This document shows, in pieces, positions 8,480 through 15,996 of a DNA stretch of 64,000 nt. The notes beneath the pieces are model-generated. The model did not search any database and was not told where the DNA came from. It was given only the letters and a program-made list of their open reading frames with translations. The stretch is from Aquisediminimonas profunda (GTDB lineage: Bacteria > Pseudomonadota > Alphaproteobacteria > Sphingomonadales > Sphingomonadaceae), in NCBI RefSeq assembly GCF_019443285.1, contig NZ_CP080327.1, positions 3,158,001-3,222,000 of the forward strand, written 5' to 3'. The translations under genes and the position numbers were made by a program. The number at the start of each line of letters is the position of its first letter. The stretch's first letter is position 1.

Positions 8480-9487
8480 ATGACAATGAACCGCTTGTGG
8501 CGCCTTGATTCAAGGCCAAGAGGAGAAGACTTCGCTTCGGCCTTGTCGCTGCAGGAGGTCCCGCTTGCTGATCCGGCGCATGGCCAAATCCTGATCCGGA
8601 ACCGTATGCTGTCCATGGATGCCGGTACGCGGATGTGGATGACCGATCGCACGGACGGCTACCAGCCACCCCTTGATCTTGGAACGCCAATGCAAGGCCT
8701 TGTCCTGGGTCAGGTTGTGTCCTCCCGGGCGTCAGAATTTGCCGAAGGCGATTGGGTTCGCGCATTCGGGACCTGGAGCGATTACAGTTGCGTTGACGCG
8801 CTCTTGTCAGGCGCGGTGAAGCTTGATCCATCCGTTTCGGACATGCGCGATCATCTTGGCCCTCTCGGCATGAATGGATGGACCGCGCTGTGGGGCATAG
8901 AGCGAACCTGTGCGGTCAAGGCCGGTGAAAACGTGCTGGTGTCGGCAGCTGCAGGATCGACTGGCCTGCTCGCTTGCCAGATTGCGCGCATTCTTGGCGC
9001 CAATGTCTATGGAATTGCCGGCGGGGAGCGGAAGTGCCGCTTGCTTGAAAGCGACTATGGTCTGGTCGCTGCCTTCGACTATAAATCGGGCTCGGTCGCC
9101 GAGGGCCTCAGCCGGATCGAAGGCGGAATCGATGCCTATTTCGACAATGTCGGGGGCGAAATTCTCGATGATGTGCTGGCCAACATGGCGCTCTACGGTC
9201 GCGTCGCGATTTGCGGGCTGATTGCCGAATATACCGGCGGACGCCAGCACGGCCCGCGAAACTTCGATCAGATCCTGATGAAGCGGCTGCGGATCGAAGG
9301 CTTTTTTTCGCCAGACTTCATGGATCAGGGCGAACAGTTGACGGCCCGGCTGCGGGGTTGGGTCGACGCCGGAAAATTGTCGCTTCCCTACGACGTGACG
9401 AGCGGTCTTGAGCACACGCTTGAAGCCTATGCCAAGCTGTTCACCGGTGCGAATATCGGGAAGGTTCTCGTGGAGCTTCAATCATGA
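8480..9487 (+). CDS. Zinc-independent MDR oxidoreductase (second paralogue)
   Basis: A 335-aa reductase of the same PTGR/CurA-like family as 4998-6008. It has VLVSAAAGSTGLLACQIARI as the nucleotide-binding loop, GIAGGERKC, and YFDNVGGEILDDV. The start may be ATG 8480 or ATG 8486 (MNRLWRL). GAGG lies 11 bases ahead of the first. The stop overlaps the next gene by 4 bp (ATGA), so the SnoaL-like gene at 9484 is translationally coupled. The divergent region to 8354 contains TTTGGACAATTATGACA next to the start codon. Confidence 0.87.
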   Translation: MTMNRLWRLDSRPRGEDFASALSLQEVPLADPAHGQILIRNRMLSMDAGTRMWMTDRTDGYQPPLDLGTPMQGLVLGQVVSSRASEFAEGDWVRAFGTWSDYSCVDALLSGAVKLDPSVSDMRDHLGPLGMNGWTALWGIERTCAVKAGENVLVSAAAGSTGLLACQIARILGANVYGIAGGERKCRLLESDYGLVAAFDYKSGSVAEGLSRIEGGIDAYFDNVGGEILDDVLANMALYGRVAICGLIAEYTGGRQHGPRNFDQILMKRLRIEGFFSPDFMDQGEQLTARLRGWVDAGKLSLPYDVTSGLEHTLEAYAKLFTGANIGKVLVELQS

Positions 9488-10026
9488 CACTTTCGCTGGC
9501 CGACAAGGATGCCATCCGCGATCTGATCGCCCTCTATGCCCATGCTATCGATCGTCACAGCTGGAGATTGATGGAACGGATTTTCCACCCCGATGCGACA
9601 TTTGCCTTTGGGCCGGTGCAAGGCGGGTGGCGCGATTTCGTCGGGCAGGCAACCGCAATCATCGAATCGTGCATTGCCACCCATCACCAGCTTGGCCAGA
9701 TGATCATCGTACCTCAGGGGCCCGATGCGGCAATTGCGGAAACCTATATGACGGCGATGCACATCGTGCCTGCCGGATACCCGCTGACTGCGGTCTTCCC
9801 CGATCGGGGCGAGGAATATTCCGCCATAATTGCCGGTCGCTATGTGGACGAATTCGTGCGCTTTGGCGAAGAGTGGCGCATCCTGAAGCGGACAGGCATA
9901 TATGACTGGCGCGAATTTAGGGCGATCGGCGAAGCGAGCCTTGCCTCGGTTCCGGCGGCTGCCCGCGGCGCGCATGACGAAAGCGACGCGGCGTCCGGCA
10001 TAGCCCGGTACTGGCAGGCATCCTAG
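9484..10026 (+). CDS. NTF2/SnoaL-fold protein (180 aa)
   Basis: The N-terminus LADKDAIRDLIALYAHAID followed by a HPDATFAFGP segment is the start of the SnoaL_4/NTF2-like fold, used by ketosteroid isomerase-like enzymes, dehydratases and Rieske oxygenase beta subunits. Its length (180 aa) is close to that of Rieske beta subunits. It is coupled to the MDR gene by a 4-bp overlap, and its stop overlaps that of the convergent thioesterase gene by 3 bp. It is one of four such proteins in the cluster (also 12694, 13059 and 22085). Reaction unknown; isomerase, dehydratase or oxygenase partner are all open. Confidence 0.8.
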   Translation: MTLSLADKDAIRDLIALYAHAIDRHSWRLMERIFHPDATFAFGPVQGGWRDFVGQATAIIESCIATHHQLGQMIIVPQGPDAAIAETYMTAMHIVPAGYPLTAVFPDRGEEYSAIIAGRYVDEFVRFGEEWRILKRTGIYDWREFRAIGEASLASVPAAARGAHDESDAASGIARYWQAS

Positions 10027-10433
10027 GTCTGTCGAAGGATTGTAAAGATGCCACTCATTGTCAGGATCACTTCATCGCCCCGTCGGATTTCTCCGCTGGC
10101 ATAGGCAATTCGCTTGCCGAGGCGATCGATCCGGCAATGTGCTTCCAGCCAGTCTCCGGTTTTGGCCCCGGCCAGGAAATTCGTCGTGAGCGTATTCGTC
10201 ACGACCGACAGCGCAGGACGCTCGCTATCGTGAACCTGAAACGAGAGCGCCACGTCAGCAAATGTTGAAAGCACCCCACCGTGCGCCACGCCCAGATAGT
10301 TGGCGTGCGTCTCGAGGATGCGCATCGCCACGATCGTTCCCTGATCCTGGGAACGCAGAAAATATGGCCCCGACAAGTCGAGAAATCCGCTCGAAAACTT
10401 TGCGGGCTTGAATCCGTCTGGGGGCGCAGTCAT
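10023..10433 (-). CDS. PaaI-type hotdog thioesterase
   Basis: A 136-aa hotdog-fold protein. The helix HGGVLSTFADVALSF, preceded by LGVAHGG, is the PaaI/thioesterase signature, and TTNFLAGAKTGDWLEA fits the next strand. It likely hydrolyses an acyl-CoA of the pathway, perhaps a dead-end one that ties up CoA. The reading frame is open to 10499, but ATG 10433 has AAGGAG eight bases ahead and gives the usual length. It is divergent from the acyl-CoA ligase gene across a 115-bp region with a candidate operator. Confidence 0.85.
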   Translation of the reverse strand: MTAPPDGFKPAKFSSGFLDLSGPYFLRSQDQGTIVAMRILETHANYLGVAHGGVLSTFADVALSFQVHDSERPALSVVTNTLTTNFLAGAKTGDWLEAHCRIDRLGKRIAYASGEIRRGDEVILTMSGIFTILRQT

Positions 10434-10493
10434 TCCACAAACTCCTTGATGTCTGTATCGTTCAAAGCGGCATTCAGGGGGCACTATGATTTG

Positions 10494-10504
10494 TGCCAAT
10501 GGCA
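10494..10504. promoter_or_regulatory. Palindrome TGCCAATGGCA in divergent promoter, candidate operator
   Basis: TGCCA-A-TGGCA is a perfect inverted repeat with one central base, 45 bp upstream of the acyl-CoA ligase start and 61 bp upstream of the thioesterase start. Nearly the same motif (TGCCAATGGCG on the opposite strand) occurs at 15379-15389 in another divergent promoter of the cluster. This suggests a shared regulator; no binding data are available. Confidence 0.4.
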
Positions 10505-10548
10505 GTCGCCTGCGGCAATCCTAGAAGCGAACGGCAAAGGAGCCCCAG

Positions 10549-12144
10549 ATGACACAATCGACACAGGCAATCGCCGATGCTGAGACGATTGTCGAGGTTG
10601 TCAGGAATCACGCACGAACGATACCCGACGCAATGGCGTTCACATTCGGTGACGAAGTCCTGAGTTTTGCCGAGCTCGACGCGGGCAGCAATCGTGCAGC
10701 GAATGGGCTTTTGGCCCAAGGCATCCAGCCGGGCGACCGGGTGGCCTACCTAGGCAAGAACAGCCATCTCTATTTCGAAATACTGCTGGGGGCATTGAAG
10801 GTCGGTGCCGCAATGACGCCGGTCAACTGGCGGCTTGCCGATCCTGAAATCATCTATGTGCTCAACGATTGCCAGGCCAGGCTGCTGTTCGTTGGCGACG
10901 GCTTTGCCGAGATGGCCGCACGCGTCGCGCCTAAACTTGAGTTCGTCAAGACAATCATCGGGGTGGATGCCCAGGATGGCAACCAGACCGATTATCGTAC
11001 TTGGCGTGACGGTTTCGCCGCAACCGACCCGCATCGCGAAGGCGGCAGGGACGATGATGCAGTCCAGCTCTACACGTCTGGCACGACGGGTTACCCTAAG
11101 GGTGCGGTCATGACCAATCGGTCGATCCTCGCATCGCGATCTGGCGCCTCTGAGGTGGAGCCGCTCGACTGGCAGGTTTCGGTTCCGGGGGAAGTGACCC
11201 TGCTCGCCATGCCGTGTTTTCATATCAGCGGAACAGGCACGGGTCTTGGGACCATGTTCGCCGGCACGGGCGCGATTGTCCTTCCGGAATATGATCCGAC
11301 CAAAGCGCTGGAAATGATCGAGCAATATAATATTTCGAAGATCTTCATGGTCCCGGCGGCCATCCAGATCATGCTCAACCACCCGCGCGTCCATGAAGTG
11401 GACTTCAGCAGGCTCAAATACATCACCTACGGCGCATCGCCGATCCCGCTGGAACTCATGCGTGCAGCGATGGAGCGGTTTGGCTGCGGCTTTGTTCAGA
11501 TGTACGGCATGACCGAAACCAGCGGCACAATCGTGACCCTCAACCCGGAGGATCATGTTCCCGAGGGCAGTCCGCGCATGCTCTCGGTCGGCAAGCCGCT
11601 GCCAGGCGTCGAAATCAAGATCATCGACAGTGAGGGGCAGGAATTGCCTGCAGGGCAGATCGGAGAAATTGCAACCCGCAGCGTCAAGAACATGAAGGGC
11701 TATTGGAACAATCCGAAGGCCACGGCCTCGACCATTGATGCGGACGGCTGGCTGAAGACCGGGGACGCAGGCTATGTCGATGAAGACGGCTACCTCTACA
11801 TCCGCGACCGCGTAAAGGACATGATCATATCCGGTGGGGAAAATGTCTATCCAGCCGAGGTCGAAAACGCGATCTATTCCCACCCGAAAGTCGCCGACGT
11901 GGCAGTGATCGGCGTGCCCGACGAAAAATGGGGTGAAGCCGTCAAGGCCTGCGTTGTGGTCAAGAAGAATGAGTCACTGACGGAAGCCGAAGTGATCGCG
12001 CATGCCCGCCAGCATATCGCCGGTTACAAATGCCCGAAATCCGTCGACTTCATCGATGTGCTGCCGCGCAATCCCTCCGGCAAAGTGTTACGCCGCGAAC
12101 TGCGCGCTCCTTATTGGGAAGGCAAGGACCGGGCCGTAAATTGA
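10549..12144 (+). CDS. Acyl-CoA ligase (AMP-binding, fatty acid/aromatic acid type)
   Basis: A 531-aa ANL-superfamily ligase that activates a carboxylic acid to its CoA thioester through an acyl-AMP. The ATP loop YTSGTTGYPKGAV lies near residue 182, the A5 segment QMYGMTETSG near 320, the hinge DGWLKTGDAGY and RDRVKDMIISGGENVYPAEVE in the last third, and the catalytic lysine in NPSGKVLRREL near the C-terminus. All core motifs are intact. The start has AAAGGAG six bases ahead. Its TGA stop overlaps the TTG start of the VOC gene (TTGA). It is the only CoA ligase in the window and so the best candidate for substrate activation. Confidence 0.93.
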   Translation: MTQSTQAIADAETIVEVVRNHARTIPDAMAFTFGDEVLSFAELDAGSNRAANGLLAQGIQPGDRVAYLGKNSHLYFEILLGALKVGAAMTPVNWRLADPEIIYVLNDCQARLLFVGDGFAEMAARVAPKLEFVKTIIGVDAQDGNQTDYRTWRDGFAATDPHREGGRDDDAVQLYTSGTTGYPKGAVMTNRSILASRSGASEVEPLDWQVSVPGEVTLLAMPCFHISGTGTGLGTMFAGTGAIVLPEYDPTKALEMIEQYNISKIFMVPAAIQIMLNHPRVHEVDFSRLKYITYGASPIPLELMRAAMERFGCGFVQMYGMTETSGTIVTLNPEDHVPEGSPRMLSVGKPLPGVEIKIIDSEGQELPAGQIGEIATRSVKNMKGYWNNPKATASTIDADGWLKTGDAGYVDEDGYLYIRDRVKDMIISGGENVYPAEVENAIYSHPKVADVAVIGVPDEKWGEAVKACVVVKKNESLTEAEVIAHARQHIAGYKCPKSVDFIDVLPRNPSGKVLRRELRAPYWEGKDRAVN

Positions 12145-12668
12145 CGCTGGCGGTTCGCCAGATTGCCTATTTCGTGGCGGACATCCGGGCGGCAGCCATG
12201 GCTCACCACAAGACATATGGTTCGGGCCCCTTCTTCATTCTTGACCATATTCCGCTCGTTCGATCTGAACACAGGGGTGTTTCGAGACCGCTCGATCACA
12301 GCAGTGCCTATGGTCAATGGGGCCAGGTAATGATCGAATTCGTGCAGCAGAATAATGCTGACCCAAGCGCCTATCACGATCTTTATCCGCAGGGCAGCGG
12401 CCGCTTCGGCCTGCACCATCTTGCCATTTTTGTGGACAAGCTTGATCAATCAATTGCGGACTATGAGAAGGCGGGCGTCCCGTTGGCTCAGTATGCCGAG
12501 ACCACCACAGGCACCGGCTTCGCCTTTGTCGATGCAACTGCCACGCTTGGCCATATGATCGAACTCTACGAGCCCTCGGATGGCCTGGTCGGCTTTTATG
12601 CTCATGTTGCTGGTGCAGCGGGCGGCTGGGACGGACAGGATCCGCTGCGCACACTCAACTCCGGATAA
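12141..12668 (+). CDS. VOC-fold protein (glyoxalase/epimerase-like), TTG start
   Basis: A 175-aa vicinal-oxygen-chelate protein starting LAVRQIAYFVADIRAAA. The metal-site positions are plausible: the second half begins GLHHLAIFVDKLD and ends with MIELYEP, the usual Glu position. The start is taken at TTG 12141, which overlaps the ligase stop; the frame upstream lies inside the ligase gene. The C-terminus WDGQDPLRTL is shared with the other VOC protein (36580), marking them as paralogues. VOC enzymes include methylmalonyl-CoA epimerase, glyoxalase and extradiol dioxygenases; the single-domain size favours an epimerase or isomerase over a ring-cleaving enzyme. Confidence 0.82.
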   Translation: MTLAVRQIAYFVADIRAAAMAHHKTYGSGPFFILDHIPLVRSEHRGVSRPLDHSSAYGQWGQVMIEFVQQNNADPSAYHDLYPQGSGRFGLHHLAIFVDKLDQSIADYEKAGVPLAQYAETTTGTGFAFVDATATLGHMIELYEPSDGLVGFYAHVAGAAGGWDGQDPLRTLNSG

Positions 12669-12693
12669 CCCCATCACGCGAAAGGAAATCAAT

Positions 12694-13047
12694 ATGGCCG
12701 GACAGGCTCAAGAGGTCATCGAGCAATTCTGGAAGATTCAGGATAGCGGCGACTATACGGCGCTCGTCTCACTGTTTGCGGACGATGCGCTGTTGGAAGA
12801 CCCGGTCTACGGAACCTATCGGGGGCGGGACGAGATTTTCAAATTCATGAGCAAGATGGTCGAGGTCATGGGTGAGCGAAAGATCCACTTCACGATCGAC
12901 GAAATCTGCGGAGACGATCACGCCGTCTGGTCACGCTGGACAATGCATTCTCCCGCAGGGTCCCGCGGCGGATGCGGTCTGTACAAGGTCGCCAACGGCA
13001 AGCTCACCTACTATCGCGATTACATGGACCCGACCGAGGGAGAATAA
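12694..13047 (+). CDS. NTF2/SnoaL-fold protein (117 aa)
   Basis: A short 117-aa protein with the SnoaL pattern: an N-terminal helix VIEQFWKIQDSGDYTALVSLF, then ADDALLEDPVYGTYRGRDEI, and a C-terminal strand GGCGLYKVANGKLTYYRDY. Size and layout resemble ketosteroid-isomerase-like proteins. ATG 12694 has AAAGGAAA ahead; the longer frame starts inside the VOC gene. It is in the same operon as the ligase and VOC genes. Function unknown. Confidence 0.82.
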   Translation: MAGQAQEVIEQFWKIQDSGDYTALVSLFADDALLEDPVYGTYRGRDEIFKFMSKMVEVMGERKIHFTIDEICGDDHAVWSRWTMHSPAGSRGGCGLYKVANGKLTYYRDYMDPTEGE

Positions 13048-13058
13048 GCCTTGAGGGT

Positions 13059-13568
13059 CTACATCGGCCGATAGGCTGGATGTCCCGAGCGAATGATCTC
13101 TAGAATGGGCAACGGAAAGGCGCCAACCGTCTTGCCATCCGCTTGGGACGGCAGCGGAAGGCTCCAGTCCATGACATAGTTGCGGCGCGAAATTCGCCAC
13201 TCGCCGCCCCGCTTTTCAAATGCGTCGAGATAGCGTCCGCCATAGAGGTTTCCGCTCCACTGGCCGTCATTGTTTCGCACCCCAGCCGCGAGGCCGTAGC
13301 ACTCGCCAATCGCTCGCGTGTCGGATTCCAGCTTGATCTGAAGACCCGACAGCATATGCCAGCGCCGCTGGCTGGCGCGCTCGATTTCCATGACGACCGG
13401 GACAAATTCCGCTGCCTTGCCGGTGAAAAATCCATAATCGATATCGGCGTCCGGCCAATAGCACTGCGCCTGCCCGTCATCATCCAGCCAGTCGAGTGTC
13501 CGGGAATAGCGCGCGATGACTTCGGAAATGGCTTGCTTGTCGAGCAAGTGTTGAAGGGCAGCATCCAT
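13059..13568 (-). CDS. NTF2/SnoaL-fold protein (169 aa)
   Basis: The protein begins LQHLLDKQAISEVIARYSRTLDW, the SnoaL_4 N-terminal helix, and has YGGRYLDAFEKRGGEWRISRRN in the C-terminal sheet. ATG 13568 has AGGAG eight bases ahead; the upstream extension to 13691 overlaps the next gene and is not needed. It is the last gene of the minus-strand P450-ABM-SnoaL operon. The aromatic-rich YWPDADIDYGFF segment lines the pocket position in this fold. Like its relatives in the cluster it could be an isomerase, a dehydratase or a Rieske beta-like partner. Confidence 0.8.
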   Translation of the reverse strand: MDAALQHLLDKQAISEVIARYSRTLDWLDDDGQAQCYWPDADIDYGFFTGKAAEFVPVVMEIERASQRRWHMLSGLQIKLESDTRAIGECYGLAAGVRNNDGQWSGNLYGGRYLDAFEKRGGEWRISRRNYVMDWSLPLPSQADGKTVGAFPLPILEIIRSGHPAYRPM

Positions 13569-13572
13569 GCAA

Positions 13573-13974
13573 TCAACTCCTGTTGGCCCACCATGTCGGG
13601 ATAGAAAGAGGAAACCGCGTTTGAGCGGTGCGCAAGTCGTCATCCGCATCCGGCGGAAGGGGCAAATCTTCAGTCCGGGCGAGGCCGCCACCCGCGCCGG
13701 TCACGGGATCGACATATTCCAGACGGATATCCGCAAGCACATCCGCGAAGTCATGGCCCTCGTGATGCGGCGACATCTGGTGGCGATAGAAAGCCCATTT
13801 GTCCGCAAAGGACAGGAGACAGTAATAGGCGTTTTCTTCCTGCCCCTTCCAATACTCATAGCGCGTCACGCCGGTTTCAGTAGCGAAGGTCTGCGCGACC
13901 ATGTCGGCCATGATTGCTTCCCATTTGGATTCCTTGCCGGGCTTGATCCGGATATGTGCGAGCAACGTCGTCAT
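13573..13974 (-). CDS. ABM-domain protein (antibiotic biosynthesis monooxygenase-like)
   Basis: A 133-aa ferredoxin-like-fold protein with the ABM pattern: LLAHIRIKPGKESKWEAIMADM, then TGVTRYEYWKGQEENAYYCLLSFADK. The C-terminal third (residues 90-133) is Pro/Asp rich and outside the domain. The ATG overlaps the P450 stop by 4 bp (ATGA), so it is coupled to the P450. ABM enzymes can oxygenate phenolic or quinone-like substrates without cofactor, but many are of unknown role. A second ABM protein lies at 22499. Confidence 0.8.
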   Translation of the reverse strand: MTTLLAHIRIKPGKESKWEAIMADMVAQTFATETGVTRYEYWKGQEENAYYCLLSFADKWAFYRHQMSPHHEGHDFADVLADIRLEYVDPVTGAGGGLARTEDLPLPPDADDDLRTAQTRFPLSIPTWWANRS

Positions 13975-15302
13975 TGGGCAGCCTCACTTGGTCTGGTGAA
14001 ATGGAGATTGAGTTTCAATGTGCCGAGCATGATGCCCGGCTGATGCATGAACTGATTGTCCGGAGCATAGGAAAGCGAATCCAGCCGGTGCACAAGCCGT
14101 TCCCAGGCGATCGTCTGTTCAAGTCGCGAAAGGCCAGCTCCGGGGCAGACACGCGGCCCTGCGGAAAAGGCCAGATGCCGCGTTATCGCCTTTCGCTCGA
14201 GGTCGAGCCGATACGGTTCCTCAAACTCTTCGGGATCGACATTCGCAGCGCCCCAGCGCAGGTGCAACGTTGAGCCCGCTGGAACCTTTACGCCCTGAAA
14301 CTCCTCGTCTCGGCTGGTTATCCGCGTCGACAGGCCCTGGGTGGGAGACCGCAGCCGCATCGACTCTTCAATAAACGGTCGAATGAGCGACGGATCCGCC
14401 TTCAGACGATCGAACAAGCCGTCGTTTTCGCACAGCAGCTGAGCCTGCTCGCAAATGGCATATTGCGTGGTCTCCAGCCCGCCGATGAGCATGGCATAGA
14501 CGATGCCGTTGATCTCTTCATCCGTCAGCCGCCGATCAAGCGCCTCATAATGGACCTGGGTGAGAAAGCTGATCATGTCGTCCGCAGGCTGCGCACGCTT
14601 TTCCTTCACCTTGGCGCGGACATAGTCGGAAAATCCGGCAAGCAGGCTGAACTTTTCCCGCGTCTGCTCTTCCGTCATGCGGTTGTTGTGACCGGTCCCG
14701 TGAACATAGGACATGACCTGGGCATTGCCCCAGATCTCGAGCTGGCCGATATCTTCCATCGGCAGTCCAAGAATCGTGGCCATCATGCGCTGCGGCAGCG
14801 GTCGGGCAAATTCGCGGACGAATTCGACCTCGCCCTTGTCGATCCATGCATCGATCAGGCTGTCGACATGAGAGACAATGGCATCGCGATTGCGCCCTGC
14901 CCCCGGCCCGACCCAGGGATCGGTCAGTTCCTTGCGGTGAGCACGCCAGAGCTCCGGTGTCGGGCGCAGCGAGAATATCGAAATCACCATCGCGTCAAGG
15001 TCGGGCATATGGTGCGGCAATCGACCCTGCTCCCGGATCTGGTCGAGCAAGAGCGAAAGCGTCGGCGGAAACCGTTCCCAGTCCCGCACGACGCGGGAAA
15101 TATCGGCGTGGCGTGTGAGCACGAAAGCGTCGCGATCCGGCGTCAGCCCTTCGCCGGGAAGCCGCAGGACCGGAGCCTCTTCATGCAATATGCCATAGGC
15201 CTCGTACCAATGCTCCGCGGCGCCGGGCCCAAACAGGTCCACGTCAGCGAGGCTCATGGGACAAGCCATGGCACTCAATTCATGGTTTTGGTGTTTTGTC
15301 AC
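13971..15302 (-). CDS. Cytochrome P450 (first of three)
   Basis: A 443-aa soluble bacterial P450. Visible marks are the I-helix segment YAMLIGGLETTQYA, the ExxR helix ESMRLRSP, and the heme loop FSAGPRVCPGAG with ligand C386; the usual Gly after Phe is Ser here. I take GTG 15302 as start because AGGAG stands six bases ahead; a TTG at 15332 would add 10 residues. It heads a minus-strand operon with the ABM and SnoaL genes and is divergent from the CMD gene; the region between has two candidate operators. Redox partners are not in the window. Confidence 0.92.
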   Translation of the reverse strand: MTKHQNHELSAMACPMSLADVDLFGPGAAEHWYEAYGILHEEAPVLRLPGEGLTPDRDAFVLTRHADISRVVRDWERFPPTLSLLLDQIREQGRLPHHMPDLDAMVISIFSLRPTPELWRAHRKELTDPWVGPGAGRNRDAIVSHVDSLIDAWIDKGEVEFVREFARPLPQRMMATILGLPMEDIGQLEIWGNAQVMSYVHGTGHNNRMTEEQTREKFSLLAGFSDYVRAKVKEKRAQPADDMISFLTQVHYEALDRRLTDEEINGIVYAMLIGGLETTQYAICEQAQLLCENDGLFDRLKADPSLIRPFIEESMRLRSPTQGLSTRITSRDEEFQGVKVPAGSTLHLRWGAANVDPEEFEEPYRLDLERKAITRHLAFSAGPRVCPGAGLSRLEQTIAWERLVHRLDSLSYAPDNQFMHQPGIMLGTLKLNLHFTRPSEAAQ

Positions 15303-15325
15303 CCTGAGCTCCTGCCCCGAACGAT

Positions 15326-15339
15326 TGTCCAATTCGACA
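15326..15339. promoter_or_regulatory. Near-perfect palindrome TGTCCAATTCGACA, candidate operator
   Basis: The 14-bp site is TGTC-CAATTC-GACA, with a palindromic AATT centre and only one mismatched pair. It lies 24 bp upstream of the P450 GTG start in the divergent P450/CMD promoter. The left 9 bases (TGTCCAATT) recur on the minus strand upstream of the third Rieske gene (around 37191-37199), and TGTCAATT occurs on the minus strand upstream of the first Rieske gene. A shared regulator is inferred. Confidence 0.4.
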
Positions 15340-15378
15340 GTTCAGGACCAACAGGGTTAGGTCTAACGATGATCCTTC

Positions 15379-15389
15379 CGCCATTGGCA
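15379..15389. promoter_or_regulatory. CGCCATTGGCA motif, candidate operator
   Basis: CGCCATTGGCA is the reverse complement of TGCCAATGGCG and matches 10 of 11 bases of the palindrome at 10494-10504. It lies 17 bp upstream of the CMD-family start, overlapping the expected core promoter, where a repressor would act. Confidence 0.35.
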
Positions 15390-15405
15390 GATTGGAGAGG
15401 AGTCG

Positions 15406-15993
15406 ATGAGCAGAATTTCAGCACTCGCGCCGGATCAATGGGATGCCCGGCTTGTCGAAGCAACGCGCCCCGATCAAGCGACGCCCCTTGAGCAGGGCCT
15501 CACACGCTACTTCGCGCATTGCCCCGATCAGGCGCTCGGATTGATGCAGTTCGGCGGTGCCTTGAAACGCAACCGGCAATTGTCGGAGCGACTTGTGGAA
15601 CTTGTGCGCCTGCGGATTGCCTTTTTCAATCAATGCCGCAGCTGCATGGCGATCCGGTACCGCGATGCCGTGGCTGATGGAGTTGACGAGGCAGCGGTCT
15701 GCTCCCTTGAGCGCCCGCATGAGGCCGAAAACCTCTCGGCGGCCGAAAAGGCTGCGATTCGGTACGGCGAACTGATGGCGACCGATCATCTTGCCATAGA
15801 TGATGCTGTCTATGCCGACCTGCGGCAGCATTTTTCAGAAAGCGAGATCGTGGAGCTGGGCATGACCTGCGCCTTCTTTGTCGGCTTCGGACGGCTTGCC
15901 GCCACCTGGCACATGGTCGAGGAATTGCCTGGCGCGTTTCAGACTGCCGCAACAATCGCCCCTTGGGGCCAGGAAAAAATCGAGGTGCGATAG
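15406..15993 (+). CDS. Carboxymuconolactone decarboxylase/AhpD-family protein
   Basis: A 195-aa all-helical protein with the AhpD-like core: LVELVRLRIAFFNQCRSCMAIR, containing the CxxC pair (NQCRSC) and a following basic helix, then SEIVELGMTCAFFVGFGRL. The CxxC suggests redox or peroxidase activity rather than true decarboxylation. The start has GAGAGGAG. It is 3 bp from the next P450 gene, so the run CMD-P450-Rieske (15406-18616) is one operon. Specific role unknown. Confidence 0.85.
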   Translation: MSRISALAPDQWDARLVEATRPDQATPLEQGLTRYFAHCPDQALGLMQFGGALKRNRQLSERLVELVRLRIAFFNQCRSCMAIRYRDAVADGVDEAAVCSLERPHEAENLSAAEKAAIRYGELMATDHLAIDDAVYADLRQHFSESEIVELGMTCAFFVGFGRLAATWHMVEELPGAFQTAATIAPWGQEKIEVR

Positions 15994-15996
15994 ACG

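Noticed and set aside
12141-12668. Reading the VOC protein as a ring-cleaving extradiol dioxygenase
   Set aside because: It is a single short VOC unit of 175 aa; type I extradiol enzymes are mostly two-unit proteins of about 290 aa, and the full His-His-Glu set is not clear.
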